This document shows positions 45,615 through 55,013 of a stretch of DNA of 64,000 nt, one piece after another. The DNA is taken from the NCBI GenBank assembly GCA_965242795.1, contig OZ251505.1:2356001-2420000 (forward strand). Reading direction: 5' to 3'. A program made the position numbers and the translations under genes. Every line of letters starts with the position of its first letter. The stretch's first letter is position 1. This DNA is from Bin18 sp965242795 (GTDB lineage: Bacteria; Desulfobacterota; Binatia; Bin18). A model generated the notes under the pieces. It was not told where the DNA came from and made no database searches. It was given only the letters and a program-made list of their open reading frames with translations.

Positions 45615-46859
45615 ATGCACATCGTGACTCCGCACGAGGCGGTCCGCGCCATTCCCGACGGCAGCGCGGTCATATTTCCGCACGGCTGCGTCGAACCGAC
45701 CGCGTTCTACGCCGCGTTTCAGGACGAGGTGGAACGCTTCCACGCCCTGACCGTGTATTCCGGGCTGTCGTTCGGCACCTATCCGTTCCTGGCGACCGGC
45801 TTGGGCACCCATTTCCGGTACGTCACGTGGCAGGCCGCGCCGCAGATCCGCGGCCTGTTCAAGGAAAACGATCCGCGCAAGGTCGGCTTCGCGCCCATGC
45901 GCCTCAGCGAGATCGCCCGAATCGTCAACAAGAACGGCGTCATCAAACCGGACGTGGTGGTCGTGCAGGTGTCGCCCCCGAATCGGGACGGCATGGTCAG
46001 CCTGGGCATATCGGTTGGCCTCAACCCGAGCTTCATCGACAGTGCCACGACGGTCATCGCCGAGATCAACGCCAACATGCCGGCGACCCACGGCGACAGT
46101 CTGGTGCCGGTCGAGAAGATCGACCTCGCCTTCGAGTCGTCCGCACCGCTGGGCGTGTATCGCACCCCGCACCAGAGCGAGCGCGACGCCTGCATCGTCG
46201 ACCACGTCCTCGACCTGGTGCCCGACGGCGCCTGGGTGCAACTCGGCATCGGCGCGGTGCCCGACGCGGTGCTCGGCCGGCTGGCCGAAAAACGCGGCGT
46301 CAACCTCTACTCCGGCATGGTGACGCAGAGCCTGGTCCGCTTTCTGGCCGACGTGCAACACCGGCCGAAAGTCATCACCGGGGAGTTGGCCGGCGACCAG
46401 GAGTTCTTCGATTTCTGCGGGCGCACCCCGCTCGTGGAAATGGCGACGGTCGCCGTCACCCACGACGTCATGGCCCTGGCGAAGCTGCCGCGCTTCGTCT
46501 CGATCAACTCCGCGGTCGAGATCGACCTGCACGGCCAGAGCAACGGCGAGACCATCGGCCCGGTGCAGATCAGCGGCGTCGGCGGCAGCCTGGACTACGT
46601 GGAGGCCGCGGCCCTAGCCGAGGACGGCGTCTCGATCATCGCGTTGCCGTCCACGACCGAGAACGGCAAACGCTCGAAGATCGTCTCGTCCCTCACCGAG
46701 GGCGCGGTCGTGACCACCCCGCGCTTCTGCACCGACTACATCGTCACCGAGTACGGTGCGGCGCGCATGAAGGGCAAAGACCTGCGCGCCCGGGCCGAGG
46801 CGTTGACTGCCATCGCCCACCCCGACTTCCGCCCCGAACTGGAACGCCGCTTGGGATAG
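45615..46859 (+). CDS. acetyl-CoA hydrolase/transferase family (4-hydroxybutyrate CoA-transferase-like)
   Basis: The 414-residue product has the two-domain family I CoA-transferase fold: PDVVVVQVSPPNRDGMVSLG, VDHVLDLVPDGAWVQLGIGAVPDAV, INSAVEIDLHGQSNGE and a C-terminal FCTDYIVTEYGAARMKGK. The catalytic Glu of this family lies in the segment around VITGELAGDQEFF. The enzyme moves CoA between acetyl-CoA and short hydroxy- or branched acids. It is coupled to the dehydrogenase upstream. Confidence 0.92.
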   Translation: MHIVTPHEAVRAIPDGSAVIFPHGCVEPTAFYAAFQDEVERFHALTVYSGLSFGTYPFLATGLGTHFRYVTWQAAPQIRGLFKENDPRKVGFAPMRLSEIARIVNKNGVIKPDVVVVQVSPPNRDGMVSLGISVGLNPSFIDSATTVIAEINANMPATHGDSLVPVEKIDLAFESSAPLGVYRTPHQSERDACIVDHVLDLVPDGAWVQLGIGAVPDAVLGRLAEKRGVNLYSGMVTQSLVRFLADVQHRPKVITGELAGDQEFFDFCGRTPLVEMATVAVTHDVMALAKLPRFVSINSAVEIDLHGQSNGETIGPVQISGVGGSLDYVEAAALAEDGVSIIALPSTTENGKRSKIVSSLTEGAVVTTPRFCTDYIVTEYGAARMKGKDLRARAEALTAIAHPDFRPELERRLG

Positions 46860-46875
46860 GATTAGGAAACGGACG

Positions 46876-48000
46876 ATGGGCGTGACCTTCATCCATACGG
46901 CCGACTGGCAACTCGGCAAGCAGTTCGGCAACGTTCCGGGCGATGCCGGCGCGGCGTTGCGCGACCGACGCATCGAAACGGTCAAGGAGATTGCGCGGCT
47001 GGCGCAGGAACGCGGGGCCGATGCCGTTCTCGTGTGCGGCGACGTTTTCGAAACCAATGCCGTGGCCGACCGGACGATCCGCCAAGCCCTCAATGCGCTC
47101 GATTCGTTCACCGGGGACTGGGTGTTCATTCCGGGCAATCACGACGCCGCACTCGCGGATTCGGTTTGGAGCCGCGCTGAGCGGATAGCCAGATCCGACA
47201 ACGTGCATTTTCTTGTGCCTAACAAAGAGCCATTGCTGTTGAAGAACGGCACGCTGGCGATCCTGCCGGCGGTATTGCAACAACGGCACGAGGCCGACGA
47301 TCTGACCGCTTGGTTCGACCATGCGGAGACGCCTAAGCGTGCGATTCGTGTCGGCATAGCGCATGGCTCGGTCCGAGAATTGTTACCGGACTCGGAAGCG
47401 CCCAACCCGATAGCCGCCGACCGTGCCGAAACGGCCAAGCTCGACTATCTGGCGCTCGGCGACTGGCACGGGACGTTCGAGGTCAACGGCCGCACCTGGT
47501 ACGCCGGCACGCCGGAGCCTGACCGTTTCAAATCCAACGATCCGGGCAACGTCTTGGCGGTCGAAATAGACCGGCCCGGCGCGCTACCGTCCATCGAAAA
47601 GATAGCAGTCGGCCACTATATCTGGTCGGAAACTGGTTTCCGCATTCGCAGCGCTGAAGACATTACCGCGCTAGACCGAGAATTGACGACGCTCCATTCA
47701 GACCCAGCGCGACTTCTGGTACGGCTGAAACTCAAAGGTGTCGTCACGCTCGCACGTCGTGGGCAATTAGATGAGACGTTAGCAGCGTGGGAGGCGCGGC
47801 TGCGCTATCTGGAATACGACGATCGAAAACTGATCGCCGAACCAAATGATGACGATCTCGACCGCATTGACCGCGGCGGATTCGTCCGTGCCGCGGTCGA
47901 TCAACTCCGCCTGCAGGCGACTGACCCGGATAACCCTGAACGTGAAATCGCCAACGCGGCGCTATTGAGGCTCTACCAAGAGCACATCCGTATGGAGTGA
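46876..48000 (+). CDS. Mre11/SbcD-like metallophosphoesterase with a DxQ first motif
   Basis: The 374-residue product shows the nuclease metallophosphoesterase motifs: HTADWQLGK (residues 7-15), CGDVFETN (about 52-59), PGNHDA (about 87-92), GIAHGS and LALGDWHG. In SbcD and Mre11 the first motif is DxH; here Gln12 takes the place of the His, and the last motif is GDWH instead of GHxH. It is 6 bases upstream of a Rad50-like gene, the standard pairing for a DNA-end-processing complex. It is shorter than E. coli SbcD. Confidence 0.88.
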   Translation: MGVTFIHTADWQLGKQFGNVPGDAGAALRDRRIETVKEIARLAQERGADAVLVCGDVFETNAVADRTIRQALNALDSFTGDWVFIPGNHDAALADSVWSRAERIARSDNVHFLVPNKEPLLLKNGTLAILPAVLQQRHEADDLTAWFDHAETPKRAIRVGIAHGSVRELLPDSEAPNPIAADRAETAKLDYLALGDWHGTFEVNGRTWYAGTPEPDRFKSNDPGNVLAVEIDRPGALPSIEKIAVGHYIWSETGFRIRSAEDITALDRELTTLHSDPARLLVRLKLKGVVTLARRGQLDETLAAWEARLRYLEYDDRKLIAEPNDDDLDRIDRGGFVRAAVDQLRLQATDPDNPEREIANAALLRLYQEHIRME

Positions 48001-48006
48001 GGTATT

Positions 48007-50682
48007 ATGCAGATTCGCCGCATCGCCGTCCGGAACTTTCGGAAGCTCTTGCACCGCGTAGAAATCAACGAATTGAAGCTCGGATTGACCGTCATCGTCG
48101 GTGACAACGAAGAAGGGAAATCGACGTTGCTCAAGGCGCTGCAATCCGCGTTCTTCGACAAGTACAACCTGTCCGATCCCCCCACAAATGACATGCTGCC
48201 GTTCGGCTCGAAAGTACAGCCGCAAGTCGAGGTGGAGTTCAAAATCGCCCAGACCGCCTATAAGCTGACGAAGAGATTCCGCGAGTCCAAATTCGCTTTG
48301 TTAGAAAGCGATGGACCGCCATTGAAGAACGACAGTGCTGAGAACCAACTCCGGAACCTCTTAGGTTTTTCTTCGCCCAACCGCGGCGTGGCCAAAGAAG
48401 AACACCGCGGCCTGTCGGGCTTGCTATGGGTCGAGCAAGGCAAAGCCTTTGCACCGTTGCAACTCAATCAGGACACGCGCAACGCGCTTCATGAAGCGAT
48501 TGAGGGAGAAGTCGGGCAGGTCACCGGTGGTGAACGGGGACGCAAATTGCTGACAGTTGTGTATGAAAAGTGCAACGAGTATTTCACTCCGAAAAGACGC
48601 AGTGAAAAGGGTGAATTAAAAGCTGCACGTACTAAAGTTGAGCTTCTGAACGGTGAAGTTCAACGCATCGAGAGCGAGTTGGCACAGTACGCCGATAAGG
48701 TGGATATACTCGAAAAACTCAAGAACACCCTCACGAGCTATGAAAGCGAGGACAGGCTTGCTCAAGCGCAGACCGACATGCAAAAGGCGCAGAACGCGGC
48801 AAGAGAACTCGAGGCCGTGGAAGCCAAGATTATGACCGCGGAAGCAAGGCTGAAAGAGGCGAAGACCGCGTTTGAATTTGCTCAAGCCGCTTTGAAAACC
48901 CGTAGGGACAAAGTGGAAAGGTTGCAGGATGTTGAAACGGAAGCTGAACCTGTCACCAGGAACGTGGAGAATCTGAATGAGGAACTCCGTCTCGCGACGG
49001 AAGCGCGGGACCGGGCCGAGGATCGCCTGAGAGGGAGAAGCGCGGCCCTTGAAAACGCCGAGTCGAACCGGATCGCCGCCGAGCGCGAACGGGAAAGAGC
49101 CGAGATCACGGGTTCTCTGGAAGAACTTGACGGCCGGATTCAGCGCGCACGGGACATCCGAACAGAGACCGCGCGGGACCGGGAAACCGCCGCCGGCATT
49201 CCCATAGACGAAGCGACCTTGGCTACGCTGCATGAGAAGGACCGAGAGTTGGAGAACAAGCGCGCCGCGCTCGAAGCAGTTGCGACGACGCTTGATTTTT
49301 CACCCAGTGACGACCAATCCGTCAACGTTGACGGCCAAACATGGGATGTTGGCAAGCAGCGTAGAGTCACCGAGAAAACGACGCTTGAACTCGAAGGTTT
49401 CGGCTCGCTGGTCATAACGCCGGGGGGTGAGGACATCCGTGCCCGCCGCGCTGACGTCGAGGAACTTCAAAGGAGCCTCGACGCGGACCTCCAACGGGTC
49501 GGGTACGGTTCCATCGAGGCCGCAGAGACCGCTTGGAGCGAAAAGAATGCCCTACAGACTCGCATCGAGCAGGCCCAAGCTCGTCTCGCCGAAATCGTTC
49601 CCGAAGGACTGGAGGAATTACAGGCTCATGCGGACGACCTCCGTGAGCAGTTGGGCGCTGTGAAGGCCCTGTTATCCGATCCCGCTTCCCCTCCTTGCTC
49701 GGTACGAAAGGCGAAGGAAGTGGAAAAGGCCGCGTTGTCCCGGGAAGCGGACGCCCGCGCAGAACAAACCGCGGCCGGCGAACAGTTGAAAGCGGAGGAA
49801 AAGAATTTTTCCGAGATTCAAGAGCGCCGAACCGGCGCGACGAGTACATTTGCCCAACTGGAGAAGGAAATAAAGAGACTGCGGAACGATCTTGACAACA
49901 GCAGGCAGGATAAAGCCGACGTCGACCTCGAACGGGACGTCGCCGCAGCCAGCAAGATCTACGATACACAGGTCATCGAGTTGGATAAACTCGAGACGCA
50001 ACGGGAAAGAATGTCTCCCGACTTGGTTCAGGCCGAATTGGAGCGTTCTCAAGACGCCTACGAGAAGCTCCGAAAGCAAATCGCGAACGACAAGGAACGG
50101 GCGGATAAGCTGGAAGGCGAACTTCGCGGGATCGGGCAGAATGGGCTGGGCGAAGCAGCCCAACAAAAACGCGGAGAACTTGAGGTCGCCACCCAGAATT
50201 TGGCACGTCTCGAACTCGATGCCAAAGCCTGGGCCTTGTTACGCGACACGTTGCAGCAAGCCGAACGCGAAGCCAAGGAAAAATTTCTCGCGCCGGTGAC
50301 GGAACGCTTGCAGCCTTACATGAAACTAGTCTTCCCTGGTACGGATCTGCAACTCGATGAAGAGAAGATGGAGATTGCGGCATTGCGCCGAGTACACAAG
50401 GAACCGTTTGCGAGTCTGAGCATCGGGACGCGGGAGCAGATCGCGGTGCTTGCCCGGCTGGCACTGGCGGACTTGCTGCACGAAAAGGGAAAGCCGGTCG
50501 TGCTCATCCTGGACGATGCCCTCGTCAACTGCGATGACGAGCGTTTCAAGCGCATGGCGATCGCGCTGCGCAAGGCCGCAGAAAACGTACAGATCATCAT
50601 TCTGACGTGCCACGAGGCCAGATACCGGTCACTCGGCGCACCGATGAAGCGCCTGATGGACTGCAAGGGAGCCGCGGCCTGA
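48007..50682 (+). CDS. Rad50/SbcC-like SMC-family ATPase without a CxxC zinc hook
   Basis: The 891-residue product has a Walker A, VGDNEEGKST (residues 31-40), then coiled coil from about 180 to 400, a central globular beta-rich segment (about 425-480, around VNVDGQTWDVGKQ and GFGSLVITPGG), more coiled coil to about 770, the signature-like LSIGTREQIAVLARLA (about 802-817) and Walker B VVLILDDALVNCDD. Rad50/SbcC proteins dimerise through CxxC at the coil apex; no CxxC is present here. It forms an operon with the Mre11-like gene. Likely roles are DNA end processing, repair, or defence against foreign DNA. Confidence 0.88.
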   Translation: MQIRRIAVRNFRKLLHRVEINELKLGLTVIVGDNEEGKSTLLKALQSAFFDKYNLSDPPTNDMLPFGSKVQPQVEVEFKIAQTAYKLTKRFRESKFALLESDGPPLKNDSAENQLRNLLGFSSPNRGVAKEEHRGLSGLLWVEQGKAFAPLQLNQDTRNALHEAIEGEVGQVTGGERGRKLLTVVYEKCNEYFTPKRRSEKGELKAARTKVELLNGEVQRIESELAQYADKVDILEKLKNTLTSYESEDRLAQAQTDMQKAQNAARELEAVEAKIMTAEARLKEAKTAFEFAQAALKTRRDKVERLQDVETEAEPVTRNVENLNEELRLATEARDRAEDRLRGRSAALENAESNRIAAERERERAEITGSLEELDGRIQRARDIRTETARDRETAAGIPIDEATLATLHEKDRELENKRAALEAVATTLDFSPSDDQSVNVDGQTWDVGKQRRVTEKTTLELEGFGSLVITPGGEDIRARRADVEELQRSLDADLQRVGYGSIEAAETAWSEKNALQTRIEQAQARLAEIVPEGLEELQAHADDLREQLGAVKALLSDPASPPCSVRKAKEVEKAALSREADARAEQTAAGEQLKAEEKNFSEIQERRTGATSTFAQLEKEIKRLRNDLDNSRQDKADVDLERDVAAASKIYDTQVIELDKLETQRERMSPDLVQAELERSQDAYEKLRKQIANDKERADKLEGELRGIGQNGLGEAAQQKRGELEVATQNLARLELDAKAWALLRDTLQQAEREAKEKFLAPVTERLQPYMKLVFPGTDLQLDEEKMEIAALRRVHKEPFASLSIGTREQIAVLARLALADLLHEKGKPVVLILDDALVNCDDERFKRMAIALRKAAENVQIIILTCHEARYRSLGAPMKRLMDCKGAAA

Positions 50683-50687
50683 TCGGA

Positions 50688-51068
50688 TTATTTCACGCGG
50701 ACGTGCGGAAGGTTGGGGCTGGCCGGATCGACCGTCACTTCCCGGCGGCCCGGTGAGATCACCAAGTCCATGTCTTCCATGGGCACCACGCCGAGCAGCA
50801 CTTCGTCCCCGAGTACGAGAGCGCCGGCGAAACAGATGCGGTTCCCGAAGCCGACCCGAATCGGCCCGACGTAGGGAACGCTCATCTTCCGGCCGTCGGC
50901 GACGGAGATTTCTCGCGTGGACTCGGTTTCCAGTTCGAGTTGCAACGCGACGTGCTCTGGGATGCACAACGTGAGGGCGCCGGTATCCGCCAGCGCCCGG
51001 ATACGGACGGGGCGTAATTCGGAACGCCGAGGGTTACTGAGTTCGATGTCGGCGAAGACGTTTCCCAT
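50688..51068 (-). CDS. small retropepsin-like aspartic protease (clan AA)
   Basis: The 126-residue product has IRALADTGALTLCIP, where ADTGA is the retropepsin active-site triplet (about residues 26-30), followed by flap-like ADGRKMSVPYVGPIRVGFG and LLGVVPMEDMDLVISP. One such domain would have to dimerise to be active. These small clan AA proteins are common beside toxin-antitoxin genes in bacteria and their role is unclear. It converges on the Rad50-like gene with a 5-base gap. Confidence 0.8.
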   Translation of the reverse strand: MGNVFADIELSNPRRSELRPVRIRALADTGALTLCIPEHVALQLELETESTREISVADGRKMSVPYVGPIRVGFGNRICFAGALVLGDEVLLGVVPMEDMDLVISPGRREVTVDPASPNLPHVRVK

Positions 51069-51115
51069 AATTCCGCGAGGTCGGGTTCGCTCCCGGCCGC
51101 CCCTCTCTTACAGTG

Positions 51116-51553
51116 CTACGTCTCTCTCATCCGTGGGATTATCCGGAGATTCTCGCGTTCCGCCGCTGCTGAAAGCCGCTGGTCCAAGCAGACGAATGTG
51201 AGTGGGGTCGTGAGTTGTTCCTGGACCAACAAGGCAGCGCCGAGCTGACCTGCGTCCGCGGCTCGAAGCGGATATCGTGCCAACAGCACTGCTGCCCGAG
51301 TCCGAACGGCGAGGACTTCGGTCACTTCATCCCAAGTGTCGGCAAAAGCATCGAGCCAGACGAGCGCAGCGGGGCGTTGTGCAGGCGACATCGCTCCCTC
51401 CCGAATGCGCCGCTCTATCGCGCTGGTAATCTCCGTGCGCGTCCACATCCAGGTGACGATGTGGCTGTCTTCTGACAGCCACGTGCGAGCCGATTCGCTG
51501 TGAGGTTCGGCGACGAACAACGGAACGAGTGCGGAGGCGTCCCAATATCTCAC
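51116..51553 (-). CDS. vapC: VapC-type PIN-domain toxin
   Basis: The 145-residue product begins MRYWDASALVPLFV with the first PIN acidic residue (Asp5), then RTEITSAIERR and AADAGQLGAALLV with the later acidic residues, and FVCLDQRLSAAAEREN. PIN toxins are Mg-dependent RNases. Its ATG overlaps the antitoxin stop as ATGA (51550-51553). Confidence 0.92.
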   Translation of the reverse strand: MRYWDASALVPLFVAEPHSESARTWLSEDSHIVTWMWTRTEITSAIERRIREGAMSPAQRPAALVWLDAFADTWDEVTEVLAVRTRAAVLLARYPLRAADAGQLGAALLVQEQLTTPLTFVCLDQRLSAAAERENLRIIPRMRET

Positions 51554-51831
51554 ACCCGGTCCGTCCGATCTTCATCCAACGCTTCGGAGAGACTTGCGGA
51601 GAGTACGAGCGGCGGCCGATCGAGAATCGCCGCTGCATCTCCCTTCCCCGGTCGTAGGATACCGGCTCTGATCAGACGGTCTCTGGCCTCGCGGTCATCC
51701 TTTGCCGCGGGAGGGACGAGCCGGGCGATCTGTCGGTCTCCGTCGACGACCTGGACCTCACTGCCCCGCTGGACTTCGCGGAGGTAACGAGAAAGATTCG
51801 CCTTCAGATCGGCAATCGATATGGTCGTCAT
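51550..51831 (-). CDS. vapB: Phd/YefM-type antitoxin of the VapC gene
   Basis: The 93-residue product begins MTTISIADLKANLSRYLREV, then GSEVQVVDGDRQIARLVPP, the Phd/YefM DNA-binding fold. The C-terminal third is the likely toxin-binding arm. A longer frame from a TTG at 51867 is possible but the ATG fits the family start. It overlaps the toxin gene by four bases. Confidence 0.9.
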   Translation of the reverse strand: MTTISIADLKANLSRYLREVQRGSEVQVVDGDRQIARLVPPAAKDDREARDRLIRAGILRPGKGDAAAILDRPPLVLSASLSEALDEDRTDRV

Positions 51832-51987
51832 GTCGGTCAGCCTAGTTCCTCCGTCGGGAGCAATCAAGCCGTTTCACTAACCTATGCGAGTCGTGGGCGC
51901 GCCTTTTCTCCCCCGCCGCGGTTTGATACCGTCCGCCCACCTTCAGCGCCGGCCCGTCCATTGCGGCGGCCCGGCGTGCGAACGAGC

Positions 51988-53277
51988 ATGCGTATGATCG
52001 AACGGGCCGCCATTCTGAGTACCGGGGACGAGATCACGACCGGGAAGGTGGTCGATACCAACGCCAACCATATCGCCGACAAGCTGATCGAAGCCGGGCT
52101 GGACGTGGCGTCGATCGTCACGGTCGGGGACGTGGCCGAGCGCATCGTCTGGGCGTGGCGGCAGGCCATGACGCAGGCCGACGTCGTGATCTCCACCGGC
52201 GGCATCGGCCCGACCGCGGATGACCTCACGACGGAACTCGTGGCGCAAGTCGCCGGCGTCGGGCTGACCTTCTCGCAGGAAGTCGCCGACGACATCCGCA
52301 AGCTGTTCGCCTCGTTGGGCCGGACCATGCCGGAGAACAACCTCAAGCAGGCCCGGTTTCCCGAGGGCGCGACCATCATTCCGAATCATCTGGGCACCGC
52401 GCCCGGTTATCGGCTGGCGCTCGATACCGGGCAGGGCCGCAAACATCTGGTCGTGCTGCCTGGGGTGCCGCGCGAGATGAAGCCGATGCTGGCGGAGAGC
52501 GTGCTGCCGTGGATCGCCGAGGAACGCGGCGCCGCCGCGGTCTATGTGACGCGCACGTTCCAGACGTTCGGCATAAGCGAGTCCGGCCTCGACGAATTGG
52601 TGGCCGGCGTGGTGGCCGAAGACGAAGGCAAGCTGGCGTTCCGGGCCAACTTTCCGCAGATCTCCGTCCGCGTGACCGTGCACGGAAGTGCGGACGAAGT
52701 CGAAGCGCGGGCGGACGGTCTGGCGCAGCGGCTGCGCGAGAAGATCGGCGCCTACGTTTATGGCGAGGGCGACGTCACGATGGAAGGCGTGGTCGGCGGA
52801 TTGCTCAAGGAGCACGGCAGGAGCGTGGCGTTCGCCGAAGCGTGTTCCGGCGGGCTGGTCAGCCACCGGCTGACGAACGTGCCGGGCAGTTCCGCCTACT
52901 TCCCCGGCTCGCTGATCGCCTATTCCAACCGCGCCAAGACCGATCTGCTCGGCGTCGCCCCGGCGACGCTGGAACGCTACGGCGCGGTCAGCGAGGAAAC
53001 GGTCAGGGAGATGGCGTCCGGCGTGCGGGACCGGTTCGGCAGCGACATCGGCGTCGCCGTGACCGGCGTGGCCGGCCCGGACGGCGGCACGAAAGAAACG
53101 CCGGTCGGCACGGCGTGCCTCGGGCTGGCGATGGGGGAAACGCTGGTCTCGAAGCGTTACACCCTGTGGGGCAACCGGGAGTGGATCAAGACGTTGACGT
53201 CGCAACTGTCGCTCGACTGGGTCCGCCGCGCCCTGCTCGGTGTCCCGATCGGGCAATCGGGGTTCATCCGCCGGTAG
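51988..53277 (+). CDS. cinA: CinA-family protein (nicotinamide-nucleotide amidase / competence-damage type)
   Basis: The 429-residue product has the N-terminal molybdopterin-binding-like domain (AAILSTGDEITTGKVVDTNA, STGGIGPTADDLTTE, PNHLGTAPGY, LVVLPGVPREM). The C-terminal CinA/PncC domain (SVAFAEACSGGLVSHRLT, AVTGVAGPDGGTKETPVG) is a nicotinamide-mononucleotide deamidase in characterised members. ATG 51994 is nearly as likely as the start used. cinA upstream of recA is a common arrangement. Confidence 0.95.
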   Translation: MRMIERAAILSTGDEITTGKVVDTNANHIADKLIEAGLDVASIVTVGDVAERIVWAWRQAMTQADVVISTGGIGPTADDLTTELVAQVAGVGLTFSQEVADDIRKLFASLGRTMPENNLKQARFPEGATIIPNHLGTAPGYRLALDTGQGRKHLVVLPGVPREMKPMLAESVLPWIAEERGAAAVYVTRTFQTFGISESGLDELVAGVVAEDEGKLAFRANFPQISVRVTVHGSADEVEARADGLAQRLREKIGAYVYGEGDVTMEGVVGGLLKEHGRSVAFAEACSGGLVSHRLTNVPGSSAYFPGSLIAYSNRAKTDLLGVAPATLERYGAVSEETVREMASGVRDRFGSDIGVAVTGVAGPDGGTKETPVGTACLGLAMGETLVSKRYTLWGNREWIKTLTSQLSLDWVRRALLGVPIGQSGFIRR

Positions 53278-53306
53278 GCCGCACCGGACGGGCGCAAGGA
53301 AGCGGC

Positions 53307-53942
53307 GTGTCGATGCGCGTGTTCGTCGCGGCTCCGCTGGCGCCGTCCGTCAATGAAGAAATGACGAAAGTCCAAACCCTGCTCCGCGCCGCGGGCGGCG
53401 ACGTCCGCTGGGTCCGTCCGCACGATTTCCACCTGACTTTCCGCTTCCTCGGCACCGTCGCGCAGCCCCGCGTGGGGAGGCTGTTGTCAACGCTGCGTGA
53501 CGCGGTTCGGCAAACGCCGCGGCTGCGCGTTCACGTGCGGGGGCTCGGAGCCTTTCCCTCGCTCGACCGGCCGCGCGTCGTGTGGGCCGGCGTCACCGGC
53601 CGCGGCCTTCCGGAATCGGCGGCCACGCTCGCCGCGGCGCTGACCGAGGCCGGATTCCCGGCGCCGCGGACCGGCGGGCCGGCATTCCATCCACACGTGA
53701 CGCTGGGCCGCGTCCGTTCGCGCCGCGGTTGGCAATCCGTCCTGCCGTGTGTACGGCGCCATCTCCGACACGATTTCGGCGACGGCACGATCGACGCCGT
53801 CTCCCTGTATCGGAGCGACCTGCGGCCGGATGGGGCGGTCCATACGACGCTCGGCACCGCGGCGTTGTGTCCCCCCGCGGCGACGTCACAGGATGTTGAC
53901 CCCACTTTCGTTTCCGACCTTTCTCCCATCCACGCATCGTAA
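53307..53942 (+). CDS. thpR: RNA 2',3'-cyclic phosphodiesterase (LigT family)
   Basis: The 211-residue product has both HxTx motifs of the 2H phosphoesterase family: FHLTFRFLG (about residues 43-51) and FHPHVTLGRV (about 130-139). It opens cyclic phosphates at RNA ends. The GTG at 53307 has AAGGA six bases upstream; ATG 53313 is the alternative. It lies between cinA and recA and the last 25 residues are not conserved-looking. Confidence 0.92.
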   Translation: MSMRVFVAAPLAPSVNEEMTKVQTLLRAAGGDVRWVRPHDFHLTFRFLGTVAQPRVGRLLSTLRDAVRQTPRLRVHVRGLGAFPSLDRPRVVWAGVTGRGLPESAATLAAALTEAGFPAPRTGGPAFHPHVTLGRVRSRRGWQSVLPCVRRHLRHDFGDGTIDAVSLYRSDLRPDGAVHTTLGTAALCPPAATSQDVDPTFVSDLSPIHAS

Positions 53943-53956
53943 CGAGGAGTACCCGC

Positions 53957-54997
53957 ATGGCAGACAACACCGACCGGGCACGCGCTCTGGGTCTCGCCGT
54001 CAGTCAGATCGAAAAGCAGTTCGGCAAGGGCGCCATCATGAAGCTGGGCGAGGACTCGGTCGTGGGCGACATTCCGTCCATCGCGACCGGCTCGTTGAGT
54101 CTCGATCTGGCGCTGGGCATCGGCGGGCTGCCGCGCGGGCGGGTCGTCGAAATCTACGGCCCGGAGTCGTCGGGCAAGACCACGCTGGCCCTGCACGTCG
54201 TGGCCGAGGCGCAGAAGGCGGGCGGCTCGTGCGCCTACATCGACGCCGAGCACGCCCTGGACGTCGGCTACGCCGGCAAGCTGGGCGTGAAGGCCGAGGA
54301 AGTGCTGATCTCGCAGCCCGACCACGGCGAGCAGGCGTTGGAGATCACCGACACCCTGGTACGCAGCGGCGCGCTGGACGTCATCGTGGTCGATTCGGTG
54401 GCCGCGCTGGTGCCGCGCTCGGAACTCGAAGGCGACATGGGCGAACCTCAGATGGGGTTGCAGGCGCGGCTCATGTCGCAGGCGCTGCGCAAGCTGGTCA
54501 GCACGATTTCGCGCTCGCGGACGCTCGTCATCTTCATCAACCAGATCCGCATGAAGATCGGTGTCATGTTCGGCAGCCCGGAGACGACGACCGGCGGCAA
54601 CGCGCTGAAGTTCTACGCCTCGGTGCGCATGGACATCCGCCGCACCGGCGCGGTCAAGCAGGCCGATCAGGTGGTCGGCAACCATACGCGCGTCAAGGTC
54701 GTGAAGAACAAGGTCGCGCCGCCCTTCAGGGAAGCCGAGTTCGACATTCTGTACGGGGTGGGCATTTCCAAGGAAGGCGAGTTGCTGGACATCGGCGTCG
54801 ATCAGAACATCGTCGAAAAAGCCGGGGCGTGGTACTCGCTGGGCGGGGACCGCATCGGGCAGGGCCGCGAGAACGCCAAGGGATTTCTGCGCGACAACCC
54901 CAACGTTGCCGACTCCATCGAACGCCGGATCCGCGAGAAATTCGGGCTGCGCGTAGCGCCGGCAGCCGAGGAACCCGCGGTCGCCGAAGGGGCCTGA
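53957..54997 (+). CDS. recA: recombinase RecA
   Basis: The 346-residue product is full length: QFGKGAIMKLG, Walker A GPESSGKTTLA (about residues 67-77), IDAEHALD, Walker B VIVVDSVAAL, the loop 2 region FGSPETTTGGNALKF and the C-terminal DNPNVADSIERRIREKFG. It forms filaments on single-stranded DNA for recombination and SOS induction. It is 14 bases after thpR and 16 before recX. No LexA box was recognised upstream. Confidence 0.99.
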   Translation: MADNTDRARALGLAVSQIEKQFGKGAIMKLGEDSVVGDIPSIATGSLSLDLALGIGGLPRGRVVEIYGPESSGKTTLALHVVAEAQKAGGSCAYIDAEHALDVGYAGKLGVKAEEVLISQPDHGEQALEITDTLVRSGALDVIVVDSVAALVPRSELEGDMGEPQMGLQARLMSQALRKLVSTISRSRTLVIFINQIRMKIGVMFGSPETTTGGNALKFYASVRMDIRRTGAVKQADQVVGNHTRVKVVKNKVAPPFREAEFDILYGVGISKEGELLDIGVDQNIVEKAGAWYSLGGDRIGQGRENAKGFLRDNPNVADSIERRIREKFGLRVAPAAEEPAVAEGA

Positions 54998-55013
54998 GTC
55001 GCGCCGGACCGCC

